A stretch of DNA of 64,000 nucleotides, from NCBI GenBank assembly GCA_007258455.2, contig VDFB02000001.1, forward strand, positions 10,047,755-10,111,754, given 5' to 3'. Shown piece by piece: positions 47,301 to 58,944 of this stretch. A program made the translations under genes and the position numbers. The first letter of the stretch is position 1. Every line of letters begins with the position of its first letter. Source of the DNA: Sequoia sempervirens (Eukaryota > Streptophyta > Pinopsida > Cupressales > Cupressaceae). Below the pieces are notes generated by a model that saw only the letters and a program-made list of their open reading frames with translations, ran no database searches and was not told where the DNA came from.

Positions 47301-48331
47301 ATTATCAACACTATTAGAAAGAGAGTTAGAAAACCCAAGATCCACAACGAGTGAGATATAATGGGATGACATGAGCCTCAAATTGCATCTTATAATATTA
47401 TTGTGAATATGACACCAAGTTATTTGAAGCTCATGCAATTTTTACAACCCTAGTGTGCAAACCCTAAATGGAAAGAGGCAATGCAACAACCTAGAATGAA
47501 ATGGAATTTTCATATTCTAAGAAATATAATTTAGTGATTACACAATGCAATAAGCTAGAAATGAAATGTTTGAATGCAATTTTGACTTTTAACAATGCAC
47601 CGAAATGAAGCAATTTTAAGCTAAATGCAATGAAATTGATGAAACAACAATTCAGTAAACTGAAATAGGAAACTAACAATAGAAAAAAGAAGCCTAAAAT
47701 ATTATTTTAATTTTCAAAAAATGCATATTTGTAGCTAATAGGGACTCATTCACCAGTAAGGGCGAATGAGTCGTAGTTAGGTTTTTCTGAGATGTTTCTA
47801 TGGATTTTAGGGTGATTTTCAATGCCTTTTTAGATGCTAGAAGATTCAAGTTTGACGTGATCAGGGACTTATTGTCCAGTAAGGGTGAATGGGTCTTGGT
47901 TAGGTATTTTTCAATTGTTTTTGAATTATTTTCAAGCTTTCAGTAATTTCTTTTAGTTCTAGGTTTGAGGCAGTGAGTTTCAATTTTAGATTTTCTAGAA
48001 ATGCAATTTGAAAATGTAATGAAAAGATGAATGCAAGGACCTATATTGAAATGTAATTTTTTTTTTAATTTTCAAATACAAATAAATGAGATCTAAATGA
48101 TATGCACAATGACCAATTTATTTTTGCATTTTTTCAGATTTAGAGAGATGCAAAACAATGCAAATCTAAACCCTAAATGAGATGCAATTTTGAATGCAAT
48201 GCAAGAAATCCTAAATGAGATCTTAATTCAATGCAAATGAGATGCAAATGAATGCAATATCTAACCTAGGATGTAATGAAAGACTTCAAAATCAGAAAAT
48301 TGCAATGTTCAATATGTTGGGTTCACTAAAA
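44392..48331 (-). pseudogene. E2 interior with gag/protease-like remnants
   Basis: Minus strand, heavily broken. At 47178-46852 the frame includes KPLDIAFSQNDILKRAPDGP and leads to ILIDHVYGENVITEELL (about 46820), which resembles a gypsy protease in which D-x-G is degraded. It is followed by SINLPLKVGLKTL (about 46690) and a disordered-looking Pro/Glu-rich stretch (46440-45700). A 95-bp tandem block of about two units lies at 45310-45475. Leader hairpin modules are at 47742-47773 and 47865-47896. No RT, RNase H or integrase motif was found. Confidence 0.55.
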
Positions 48332-49886
48332 TGAAACATAGAAAAATGGGGTTTTATCAAAGCGAATGGTTCAAAATGATAAACCACTAATTTTCACTAT
48401 GAAACATTCAATTATGAGAGTCAAAATGCCTAAATAACAATCAAAAATTGATCCTAACTATTATAACAACTATGAGGGGATTTTTTAGAGCTTAAAGAGG
48501 TGTGTACCTTGTTGTAAGAAGCCTATCTTTAGGGCACAAAGCACTCATTCGCCTTTAGTGGTGAATGGGTCCATGTTAGGGTTTTTGAAACTGAGATATG
48601 GGTTATTTTCCTTGATGTATGCACTCTCATATTCCCAGTTATCATATCCGAAAAACCTGTATTTAATTTTGTAGCTTCAATTCTTTGTTCTTGCACTTTG
48701 AAAGTCAATCTTGCAACTTGACAATTTTGACAATTTTGCTCCAAACTTCTTCTCCACTTGATCTTCAACTTGTAAATCTACAAACACACACTCAAGGAGA
48801 GAAAGACTTGTTGATTTTTAGTGAATATGGGTTTGCCTAATTCAAACAACTTGTAGGTAATTAAACCAAATGATGAAATAATGTAATTGAAGCATGAACA
48901 TGAAATGATGCAATGCCGATACCTTGGAAGTTGTCTTGGAAGATAAATCTGAAATCTAACATGTAGTGGCCATTAAGAATGTAGATCTTGATCTTGAATA
49001 AGATGTGAAACAATTCTTGCAAGAAGATCCTCAATGCTACATCAACTTTATTACCTCAACAACATGCATGAATGCACTAAACCCTTGACATGATGAAATG
49101 ATCTTGAATTGCTGCAATAAACTCTTGATAATTTTCCTTGAAATGCCTTTGAAAATTCTCTTGAAGTGCTCTATAATTCTCTTGTAAATTTGCTAGGATG
49201 CTTCATAAAATTTCTAGATGAAAATAATGTGAATTAACCCCTTATTTATACTAAATCAACAGATTAACCCTAAAATTCAAACAATTCAAGCTGACACCAG
49301 ATCTAGAAACAAACATTATTAAATTCCCACCATAATAGAATTCAAAAAGGGGGTTGTCATTCAGGGATGACCCATTTGCCACCTAGGGAAAATGGGTCTT
49401 GGCATTGTTTTCAGGACCTTGCCTTCGGGGAATGAAAGAACACTAAATACCCATGTAGAATATGCCAGAAAAGGGGGGTCCTATAGAGGGAGGACCCATT
49501 CGCCACCTAGGGTGAATGGGTCCCATTACCAATTTCTAAGACCTTGATTTTTCCCAATTAATTTTTTTACAAATTGAATTATGGGTGTTGGGATAGATCC
49601 TTGGAAAGTGTCATAAATAAGGCTTAAATTTGAATTGAAGGGGATAATTAGGTCTAATTAACCACAATTAATTAAGAGGACCCTAGATAGGTGTGAAAGT
49701 GTGTTACAACACTTTGGAACTCTTAAATAAGGTACAAATTAAGTTCATTTTATTAAAAGGGGCCCAAGATCAATGTGAATGTGTTACAACACATTACAAA
49801 ATTAAACCTAGGAAAAAATTAGGTTAATTCAATGACAATTATTCCCAAATAAAGTAAGGAAAAAGGAAACTTTTTCTATTACTATA
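48332..49886 (-). repeat. E2 5' LTR
   Basis: 1555 bp. Hairpin modules at 48541-48572, 49368-49399 and 49492-49523. Predicted intron 48778-48922 (donor AG|GTATCG, acceptor TTTGTAG). The intronic hairpin near 48826 is degraded compared with the left LTR. Confidence 0.88.
49492..49523. promoter_or_regulatory. 32-nt hairpin module, CCCATTC-type stem
   Basis: Arms GGACCCATTC and GAATGGGTCC pair perfectly over 10 bp. Compared with the CTCATTC/GAATGAG form the T-A pair has become C-G on both arms, a compensated change. Confidence 0.65.
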
Positions 49887-50812
49887 GATGTCACAACATA
49901 ATTAACATGGATTCCATTTCCAATATAATAACTTCACGAATTACAACATTCCAAGAATGTATTCAAGTACATACATAGCTCAACCGAGCTTCAAAGCAAT
50001 AGATATAGACGGTCTAGGATCCTCCTTTCAAATCTTGGTCTTCTTGTCACCTACTAAGGAGGAGAAGCATCACTCAAGCATTTCTTTACCAACCACATAC
50101 TCATATGTGGTCCCCCACACATCTATCATTCGATAGATGGACATACCCTTTGATGAAGAGATTGTTGGAGTAACGAGGTAACGATAACCAACTAAGCTTA
50201 GTGTTGTTTCCTACACAACTAGAACTTGTAAACCCACAATCTAGGACTAGCATGCAAATAAATGGATCATAGTGAATTGACAATGGAGCCAAAGAAAATC
50301 ACACTACTTTGGCCAAAGTGTTCTCACTCAATACTTTGAGTGACAATCATCCTACTCACATTCACTACTCAAGCTCGACTTTACTTTAGGACACTACAAT
50401 CTATGCATAGGTATTTCCTCCTATGGGTAATCTTTAACCCTAGAAACATCCTATTCCATTTCTACAAAATCTATGATATTTCTACTCACAAAGGATATAA
50501 ACAAGTTCCCTGCCTTTAATGGACAATGAATCCCAAGAGTAACCCACTAGCTATCTAGTATAATCAAATATCTTTAGCTATGTATAATCCTTAAGCTATC
50601 CTTGTTTAATCATATCTAGTATAACAATACCCATGGCAAAAAAGTCCTATTATGGAGTAATTACAAACATTTTCATAGAAAAGCATAAATAACTTCTTTT
50701 TCCTTTCCAAAGCAAATGTTATGTTTCCCTAGTGCAAGAAATCTTAAGTAGTTCAAACAAAGCATGTTCAAAATTCAATCTTTCATAAACAAAGATAAAT
50801 AAAGGAAGATTA

Positions 50813-52202
50813 TGTAAGGATAGACTCTAGTGCGGAAATCACTTTCCTAATGTCAATTCATAGGGAAATAATTTAGGAGTAATTTTAATTTCAAGATTAC
50901 AGAGCATTAAGATTCACACATAAAATAATAGAAAATAATATCAACAGAGAATAGACACCTGATTTACATGGGAAAACCCTTTTGGGAGAAAAACCCACCA
51001 CCAAAGAGAAGTCACTTTATTCACAGTAAAAAATTTACAATAAAGTTAAAGATCCCTCCTTCACAAGTATTAGTTCTATAATATTACACAACAACATTAC
51101 AATTAGCCAACCACAGTTAATCGCAACATTGTTACAACATTCTTTCAACATACAGTTTGCTCAACCAACGCCAAACTTTTCCTTCTTGCTCTACACACAA
51201 TCTCAATTGGACTGCTTGCTATATTTTCTTCAACCCTTGGATTTCCAGGAAACTACTGTCCAAACCGATTCGGTTTGCTCAACTGCCAGGAAGCTTAACC
51301 ATTGAAATTATCCCACATTGGTGTGAAATATTAACAATCATTAGTTCATAAACAAAATCCTAAAGACTTTAGGTATCCACGAGTTAGCCCTTTTGATTAC
51401 CAATTCACCTGTACACCTGCGGTCAAACTAACCATCAACATGGCCCCACCAAAGTGAACACCCATCAGCGCGTCGCTCAAAATGTTAACTTCATAACCAC
51501 CACATATAAGTTATAAATTTACCAATCCCCGTGACCACTGTTGTCTAGTCGAAGAAAACTCAAACTTCATAACCACTGCATACAAGTTACAAAGTTACCA
51601 ATTCCCACGACAAGCCAATCTCCACTATCGCTTAGTCGGGGAAAGCAAAAACTTCATAACGATCGCATACAAGTTATGAAGTTACCAATTCCCATGACAA
51701 GCCGATACCACTATTGCTCAGTAGGGAGGTTACAAAACTTCCAAACTCTGCGACTTAGGTTACAAGTTATAGAGAACTCCGATGCCGCGACAACAAAGAA
51801 GATCAGTCAGTTGGGAGGTTACATAACTTCCAAACTCCGTGAATTAGGTTACAAGTTATGAAAATCACCGATGTCATGACAACAAAGAAGATCAATCAGT
51901 TGGGAGGTTACATAACTTCCAAACTCCACGACTTAGGTTACAAGTTATGGAAATCACTAATGTCGCAACAACAAAGAAGATCGGCCAGTCAGTAGGTTAT
52001 GTAACTTCCAAAATCTGTGACTTCGGTTACAAGTTATGGAAATCACCGATGTCGTGACAACAAAGAAGATCGGTCAGTCGAGAGGTTACGTAAATTCCAA
52101 ACTCCATGACTTAGGTTACAAACTTAGGAACTCTAGTGATCGGTTGACAATGAAGACTTGAACATAGATACAAGCCAACAAGTTGAGGCACAATTTCCAA
52201 CA
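50813..52202 (-). repeat. Copia 3' LTR with internal tandem repeats
   Basis: 1390 bp. About 51480-51725 holds three units of about 80 bp built on AACTTCATAACCAC... ACAAGTTA... ACCAATTCCC. Then 51726-52130 holds five units of exactly 89 bp starting GAGGTTAC (51726, 51815, 51904, 51993 and 52082). Together they make up nearly half of the LTR. Confidence 0.85.
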
Positions 52203-52289
52203 ATCCCCCACTTGATGAAGAATTAATGGCTTCCTCCAAAATCGAAGTTAATGAAGGTTATGGGCTCCAAGGCCCATCGAACTAACACA

Positions 52290-55200
52290 CTACCTATACT
52301 TGTCCGTGCTCACGGGATTTGTCAATGCATCTGCAACATTTTTCAGAGTATCCACCTTTTCTAAACAAACCTTTCCATCCTCCACCATATCTCATACAAA
52401 ATGATACTGAACATCAATATGTTTCGTCCAGACATGGAAAGTTGCATTTTTTTCCAAACAAATAGCACTCTGACTGTCATAGTAAATTAAAATTTTCCTT
52501 GTACTAAACCCAACATCAGAACAAAAATGTTTAAGCCATACAACTTCTTTGCAGGCGTGTGTTATTGTGATGTATTCAACTTAAGTAGTGGATAGAGCGA
52601 CTACAACCTGCCACTTACTCATCCAACTAATTGCACCACCATTCAACATGAAAATATATCCACTAGTGGATCTACGACTGTCAAAGTCCCCTGACCAATC
52701 AGAATCCACATAACCTCTAATGTGGAGAGAATGTTGTGATCCAATCGAGTTACCATGATAACACAAAGCATAATATGATGTACCTTTTAAATATCTAAAA
52801 ACTCTTTTCACAACATCCCAATGTGGTCTTCCTAGATTTTCCATAAATCGGCTAAGAACTCCCACTGCTCGGGCAATGTCTAGCCTTGTGTAGACCATTG
52901 CATACATTAAGCTGCCAACTGCACTTGCATAATGAACTCTGGTTGTGTCCTCCATCTCAATAGGAGATTTTGGACAATCTTCAATAGATAGTTTCATTCC
53001 CTGTAGAACTAAAACAATTAGATGCTTGCAATCAATCATACTAAATCTCTCTAGAACAGTGTTAATATACTTACTCTAGCTGAGCCAAAGTTTTTTTCTC
53101 TTTTTGTCCCTGGTTATTTCCATCCCCAGAATATACCTAGTTGCACCAAGATCTTTCATTTCGAACTTCGTAGACAACTGAGATTTTAGATCAGAAATCA
53201 TAAGCTTACTATTCCCAATGAACAACGTCATCCACATACAAGGCAATAACTAAGACACAATCATTTTCAGATTTGAAATACACACAATGATTGGATTTTG
53301 ATCTTACAAATCCCAAAGACAAAAAAAATGTGTCAAACTTCTGGTACCACATTCTAGGAGATTGTTTTAATCCATAGAGAGATTTTTTTAACTTGCATAC
53401 CAGACGTTCTTTACCTTTTTCTAGATAGTGCTCATGCTGGGACATATACATTTCTTCTTCAAGATCACCATGAAGAAATGGTGTCTTCACATCCATCTAT
53501 TCAATCTCTAAGTCATACGCTGCTGCAAGTGACCGAAGAAATCTGATAGATGTCAACTTAGCTACAGGAGAAAATATTTCTCCATAATCAATTCCCTCTA
53601 CCTGGGAATAAACTTTCGCAACCAACCTCGCCTTATACTTTTCAACACTGCCATCCAAACCTATTTTCTTTTTAAATACCCATTTACAACCAATAGCTTT
53701 TCTACCTTCAAGAAAGGGAACCAAACTCCAAGTGTCATTCTTATTTAATGATGCCATTTCTTCATTCATGGCTTCCAACCAAGAGTTCCAATCAGGCATA
53801 TTAACTGCCTCTTTAACAATCCTAGGCTCATCAATGCTAGCCATCAAAGCATAGGCACAAGTAGAGTCTAACATAGAAAACCCATACCTATTAGGTTGCT
53901 TTCTTTCACGTGTTGACCTCCTCAAGGGTTGAGGTTGAGGTTGTTCTTCTTCTTCAGAACTCTCAAAACTACTCGAGCTCTCCTTAGATTTAGGTACATT
54001 TTGAATTTTTAATTCCTCTTTATTTGGTGTTAGAGGAATTTCAACTACATCCTTTTTATTTTCTGATTTTGTCTCTAACAGTAGATCCAAAGTAGAAGGC
54101 TTCAGCTGATGAAAATAACATTTCTACTGTACACAACCTTCTCAGTCACAGGGTTCCAAAGCTTGTATCCTTTTATGCTAGCACTATACCCAATAAATAT
54201 ACATTTAATGACTTTTTTCTCCAACTTAGATCTTTTTTCATTGGGCACATATGCATATGCCACACAACTAAAAAATATAATGTGTCTAAGAGAGGGCTTC
54301 TTACCAGACCATGCTTCCAGAGGTGTCCTCTCAACAAGAGCAGAATTAGGAGAACAATTTAATAAATAACATGTTGTTGCAACTGCCTCAGCCCAAAATT
54401 TCTCCTCCAAGCCAACACTGCTCAACATACTTTGTGCTCTTTCCATCACTTTCCTATTGAACCTTTCAGTAACTCCATTTTGCTGTGGAGTATAGGGTGT
54501 AGTCTTATGTCTTTTAATTCCATGATCTTTGCAGTACCTTTCAAACTCATCAGAACAAAACTCACTGCCATTGTCAGTCCTTAAAATTTTTATTTTCCTT
54601 CTAGTTTGATTTTCCACAAGGTTTTTAAATTCCTTAAAACGACTCAACACTTCTGATTTAATCTTTAAAAAATACACAAATTCCCTTCTCGAATAGTCAT
54701 CAATAAAAGAAACATAATATTTAGAATTCGATAATGAAGGAACATTTACTAGACCAAACACATCAGAATGAATGTAATCAAGTAAACTGAAAGATTTATG
54801 AGGACTGGAATAAAATGAAACACGGTGTTGTTTACCATATATACAATGCTCACAAAATTTAAATTCAAGGTTACAGTCATCAAGCCCTTCAACCAAGTTT
54901 TTATTTTTCAAGGTTTTTAAACCTCTTTCTCCAATTTGGCCTAACCTGTGATGCTACAACATTGTTTTCTCAACTGGAAGCTTCATCTCCAAAGAATTAG
55001 CTTCTTCTAAAACAATCACCTCTTTCCCTATAGATTTACATGGTTTTTCATAAGCACTGTTGCATTGAACTGCATTTGCGTCCAACTTATATAGAGTACC
55101 AATTCGAGCACCCTTTGCCAAAAACATAGAGCCTCTTGTCATCTTACAAACGCCATTAGAGAAAGAGACCTGTACACTAGCATCATTAAGCTTACTAACA

Positions 55201-56351
55201 AAAAGTAAATTTCAAGCTAGACTTGGTATGCATAACATCATTGATTCCTTTCACCCTTCCATCAGGGAGCTAAATTCTAACTCTTCCATGACCAATAATA
55301 TCCAGGGATGAATCACTTGCCTATTACACCTTTCCACAATCATATTTTTCATACTTTGTGAACTAGTCTCTATGAGATGTCATGTGGAAAGACACTCCAA
55401 AATAAATTGGCCGGACATCATTTGATGCCTGAGTTTCCAAGGTTGCAATGAAGGCATCCACTTTGCTCTGAGAAGAATCATTGTTAGAAGATTTCTTCTT
55501 CTTCTTCTTTTTCTCCTCTTTGCAATCCTTTCAAACATGACCAGGCTGCCCGCAGTTCCAACACTTCACCTTGGACTTTTTTCCAGGAGACTTTGATCTC
55601 CCTTCTAATTTTGATTTGGATTTCCTATTCTTCTTCTTTCCTTTTTATTTTGATTGGCCTCAAACAAAAAGAGCCTCCTTCACCATCTTAGAATATTTTC
55701 TTCTCATTTCTTCTGATAACAAAGAAACAACAACATCTTCCATCTTGAAAGTGGATGTTGTACTCCCAATGGCCATCACCAAGTGATCCCATGAATTAGG
55801 CAAAGAACATAACAAAAACATACAATGATCTTCTTCTTCACTATTCACACCCACAAATGTTAACTGAGAAATCATCATGTTAAAGGTATTCAAGTGATCA
55901 GCAATAGACGCTCCTTCCTACATTTTCAAAGAATACAGATTCTTCCTCAAGAACAACTTGTTTACCAAGGACTTTCCCTGATAAATATCTCCAAGTATTT
56001 CCACAAGGAGGCTACAGTCTACTATTCATGCACATTAAGAAGAATAGAGTCTGCCAAATAGAGCCTTATCAACCCCTTTTATTTTTGATCTACAAGATCC
56101 CAATCTGCTTGCTTCATGCTAGAAGGTTTCATTCTAGACACAACCATCCAAAGATCATGATCAACCAACAAATCTTCCATTTTGAGTTTCCACAACTCAA
56201 AATTGTTGCCATTGAATTTTTCAATTTCAATCTTTCCAGATGTACTTGATAGTTCCATCTCAATCTGTAATTTGACAATTACCAGACTTTTACAAGACTC
56301 CCACTGAACATAAATGACATAAAAAATCCAACCAACCCACAAGGACAACAC
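52290..56351 (-). pseudogene. Copia gag-pol polyprotein gene, decayed
   Basis: Minus strand. Gag: EKFNGNNFELWKLKMEDLL (about 56245-56190) and LPNSWDHLVMAI (55810-55775). The zinc knuckle CWNCGQPGHV at about 55560 has a stop just before its last Cys. The protease region keeps GVSFHM, but the Asp-Ser/Thr-Gly core is not readable. Integrase 54911-54102: HHRLG-like start, CEHCIYGKQ, then Asp in DYIHSDVFG, Asp in ILRTDNGSEF, Glu in PQQNGVTERFNR. RT 54090-53209: WKWVFKKK-type motif, RLVAKVYSQVEGIDY, KSLYGLKQSPRMWYQKF and catalytic YVDD followed by a frameshift. RNase H 53039-52290: GYVDSDWSGDFDSRRSTSGY and TKHIDVQYHFV. Several stops and at least two frameshifts are present. Confidence 0.9.
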
Positions 56352-56375
56352 AACTGGCCATACTCTGATACCACT

Positions 56376-57767
56376 TGTAAGGAAAGACTCTATCTAGTGT
56401 GGAAATCACTTTCCTAATTTCAATTCACAATGAAATAATATAGGAGTACTTTTAATTTCAAGATTACGGAGCATTAAGATTCACACATAAGAGAATAGAC
56501 AATAATATCAACAGAGAATAGACACCTGATTTACGTGGGAAAACCCTTTCGGGAGAAAAACACACCACCAAAGAGAAGTCACTTTATTCATAGTAAAAAC
56601 AAATTACAATAAAGTTACAAATCCCTCCTTCACATGTATTAGTTCTCTGATATTACACAACAACATTACAATTAGCCAACCACAGTCAATCGCAACACTG
56701 TTACAATGTTCTTTCAACATACAGTCTACTCAATTGATGCCAAACTTTTCCTTCTTGCTCTACACACAATATCAATTAGACTGCTTGCTATATTTTCTTG
56801 AACCCTTCAATTTCCAGGAAACTACTATCCAAACTGATTCAGTTTTCTCAATCACCATGGAGCTCAACCATCTACATTATCCCACATTGGCATGAAATAT
56901 TAAGTCATTAGTTTATAAACAAAATCCTGAAGAATTTAGGTATCCACAAGTTAGCCCTTTTGATTACCAACTCACCCGTACACCTGCGGTCAAACTAACC
57001 ATCGACATGGCCCCACCAAAGTGAACACCCATCGATGTGTCACTCAAAATGTTAACTTCATAACCACCACATACAAGTTATGAATTTACTAATCCCCACG
57101 ACCACTATCGTTTAGTTGGAGAAAACTCAAACTTCATAACCACCACATACAAGTTACGAAGTTACCAATTCTCGTGACAAGATGATCCACTGTTGCTCAG
57201 TCAGGGAAAACACAAACTTCATAGCCACCACATACAAGTTACGAAGTTACCAATTCCTACGATAAGCCAATACCACTATTACTCAGTCGGGAGGTTACGA
57301 AACTTCCAAACTCCGCGACTTAGGTTACAAGTTATGGAAAACTCCAATGAAATGACAACAAAGAAGATTGGCCAGTCGAGAGGTTACATAACTTCCAAAA
57401 TCTGTGACTTACATTACAAGTTATGGAAATCACCGATGTCATGACAACAAAGAAGATTAGTCAATCGGGAGGTTATGTAACTTCCAAACTCCGTGACTTA
57501 GGTTACAAGTTATGGAAATCATTGATGCCATGACAACAAAGAAGATTGGTCAGTCGGGAGGTTACGTAACTTCCAAACTCCATGACTTAGGTTACAAGTT
57601 ATGGAAATCACCAATGCTAAAACAAAAAATAAGATCAGTTAGTTGGGAGGTTACATAACTTCCAAGCTCCATGACTTAGGTTACGAACTTAGGAACTACA
57701 ACAATTGGATGACAATGAAGACTTGAATAGAGATACAAGCTAAAAAGTTGAGGCATAATTTCCAATA
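56376..57767 (-). repeat. Copia 5' LTR with internal tandem repeats
   Basis: 1392 bp, almost the same length as the 3' LTR. It has the same two tandem-repeat blocks (about 57050-57285 and 57285-57700). Confidence 0.88.
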
Positions 57768-58944
57768 GATTATATTCTCATGCTTGTAATTCGCTTAACC
57801 ACTTGACTGACTTGATGTTCAACCTTCTACAATAGCATCCTAGCTTCACTTTATCAACCCAAAGCAAGACTCCAACTCAAATAATGCAACACTCTCATAA
57901 AGTAGTTCTCAGCTTTCCCTAAATATCTCTCAGCTCTCATAGAATAATGTAGTAGAGTAAATTTGTAGAATAATTTTGCAGAATGAGAAGTGCATCCCAA
58001 ATGAGAGCACTAACCTCTCTATTTATATAGAAAAAGGAGACATTGCAGCCTACAAAAAAGGCATGCAAAATGACAACTTAATCCATGCAAGTCGACTCAC
58101 TTCACTTAGTTTAAAAGGTGGTGCTAGAAAACTAAACACAAGCTCAACATAAGAAGCTACAAGTCAACCCATTTATTTGACAACAGTAAGAGAATTATTC
58201 AATTGTTCTCATGTTAAAATGATGATTTTTGAATTGCATCCAAAAATGGACTTCTACATCAATTAGAACTTCATATTCTAGCACCAGGTATGCAACCATC
58301 CTCCTATTTCTTGGGTGCGGCTTTACTCTTTGAAATGGTCTTCATTCTACATGAAACATACATTCTATACCAACTTAGTCACAAATTTATTGAGCAACAC
58401 AACAAAAATGAGTCATTTTTCAAAGACGGTGTATTTAGTTGGTGCTTTGACCAATTCACATCTTGTTGTACGTGTTTCCTGTTCTCATGCGTTTCACTTT
58501 GTTTTTCAATGGGTATCAATTTCATCACTTTATATAAAAGCATTCAATGTTGAGTAATTTTTTGTTTAATAATTCCAAAATACATTTCCATAGTATTGAC
58601 TATGGTTCACTATCCATATTGACCATATTGTTGCGCAATACATAGCATGAAATTCAATCTTTATTCAATGTCAATATATGTTATATTCATCCTTTAAATG
58701 ATTTGTATATGCTATATACAAATCGACCTATGCTCATGTAAATAAATCAGCCTCTAAGCATTACAAATGTTAATCGATCTCCAAGCATATATTTATATAT
58801 AAATATATACTCATATGTGTACATATACATATATACATATATCAATAATATCACACACACACACACACATATATGTATATGTATATATATGTTTATAAAT
58901 ATATATATATCATGCCAATAAAGTATATATACATTATATACACA

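Larger units (their letters stand above)
42843..49886 (-). mobile_element. LTR retrotransposon E2, same family as E1
   Basis: LTRs at 42843-44368 and 48332-49886, flanked by GATGT (42838-42842 and 49887-49891). The polypurine tract beside the left LTR (44369-44391, reverse complement ctcactaaagtggggccaaa) sets the minus orientation. The unoccupied target is in the partner LTR of G near 19549. The 4-kb interior holds only gag/protease-like remnants and no RT or integrase, so like E1 it is non-autonomous. Its leader and 3' interior are colinear with E1, but it has about two rather than six 95-bp tandem units. Confidence 0.9.
50813..57767 (-). mobile_element. Ty1/copia LTR retrotransposon
   Basis: LTRs at 50813-52202 and 56376-57767 with ends TGTTGGAAAT and CTATCCTTACA (element sense). 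Flanked by GATTA (50808-50812 and 57768-57772), whose empty site is at 20473-20477. A canonical initiator-Met primer site (AGTGGTATCAGAGTATGG) adjoins the 5' LTR at 56358-56375, and a purine tract AAGTGGGGGAT adjoins the 3' LTR at 52203-52220. Gene order Gag, protease, integrase, RT, RNase H defines copia. Coding is broken in several places, so this copy is not autonomous now. Confidence 0.93.

Noticed and set aside
51480..52140. Regular repeats considered as a CRISPR-like array
   Set aside because: Units of 80-89 bp are contiguous without unique spacers and lie within both LTRs of a plant retrotransposon.
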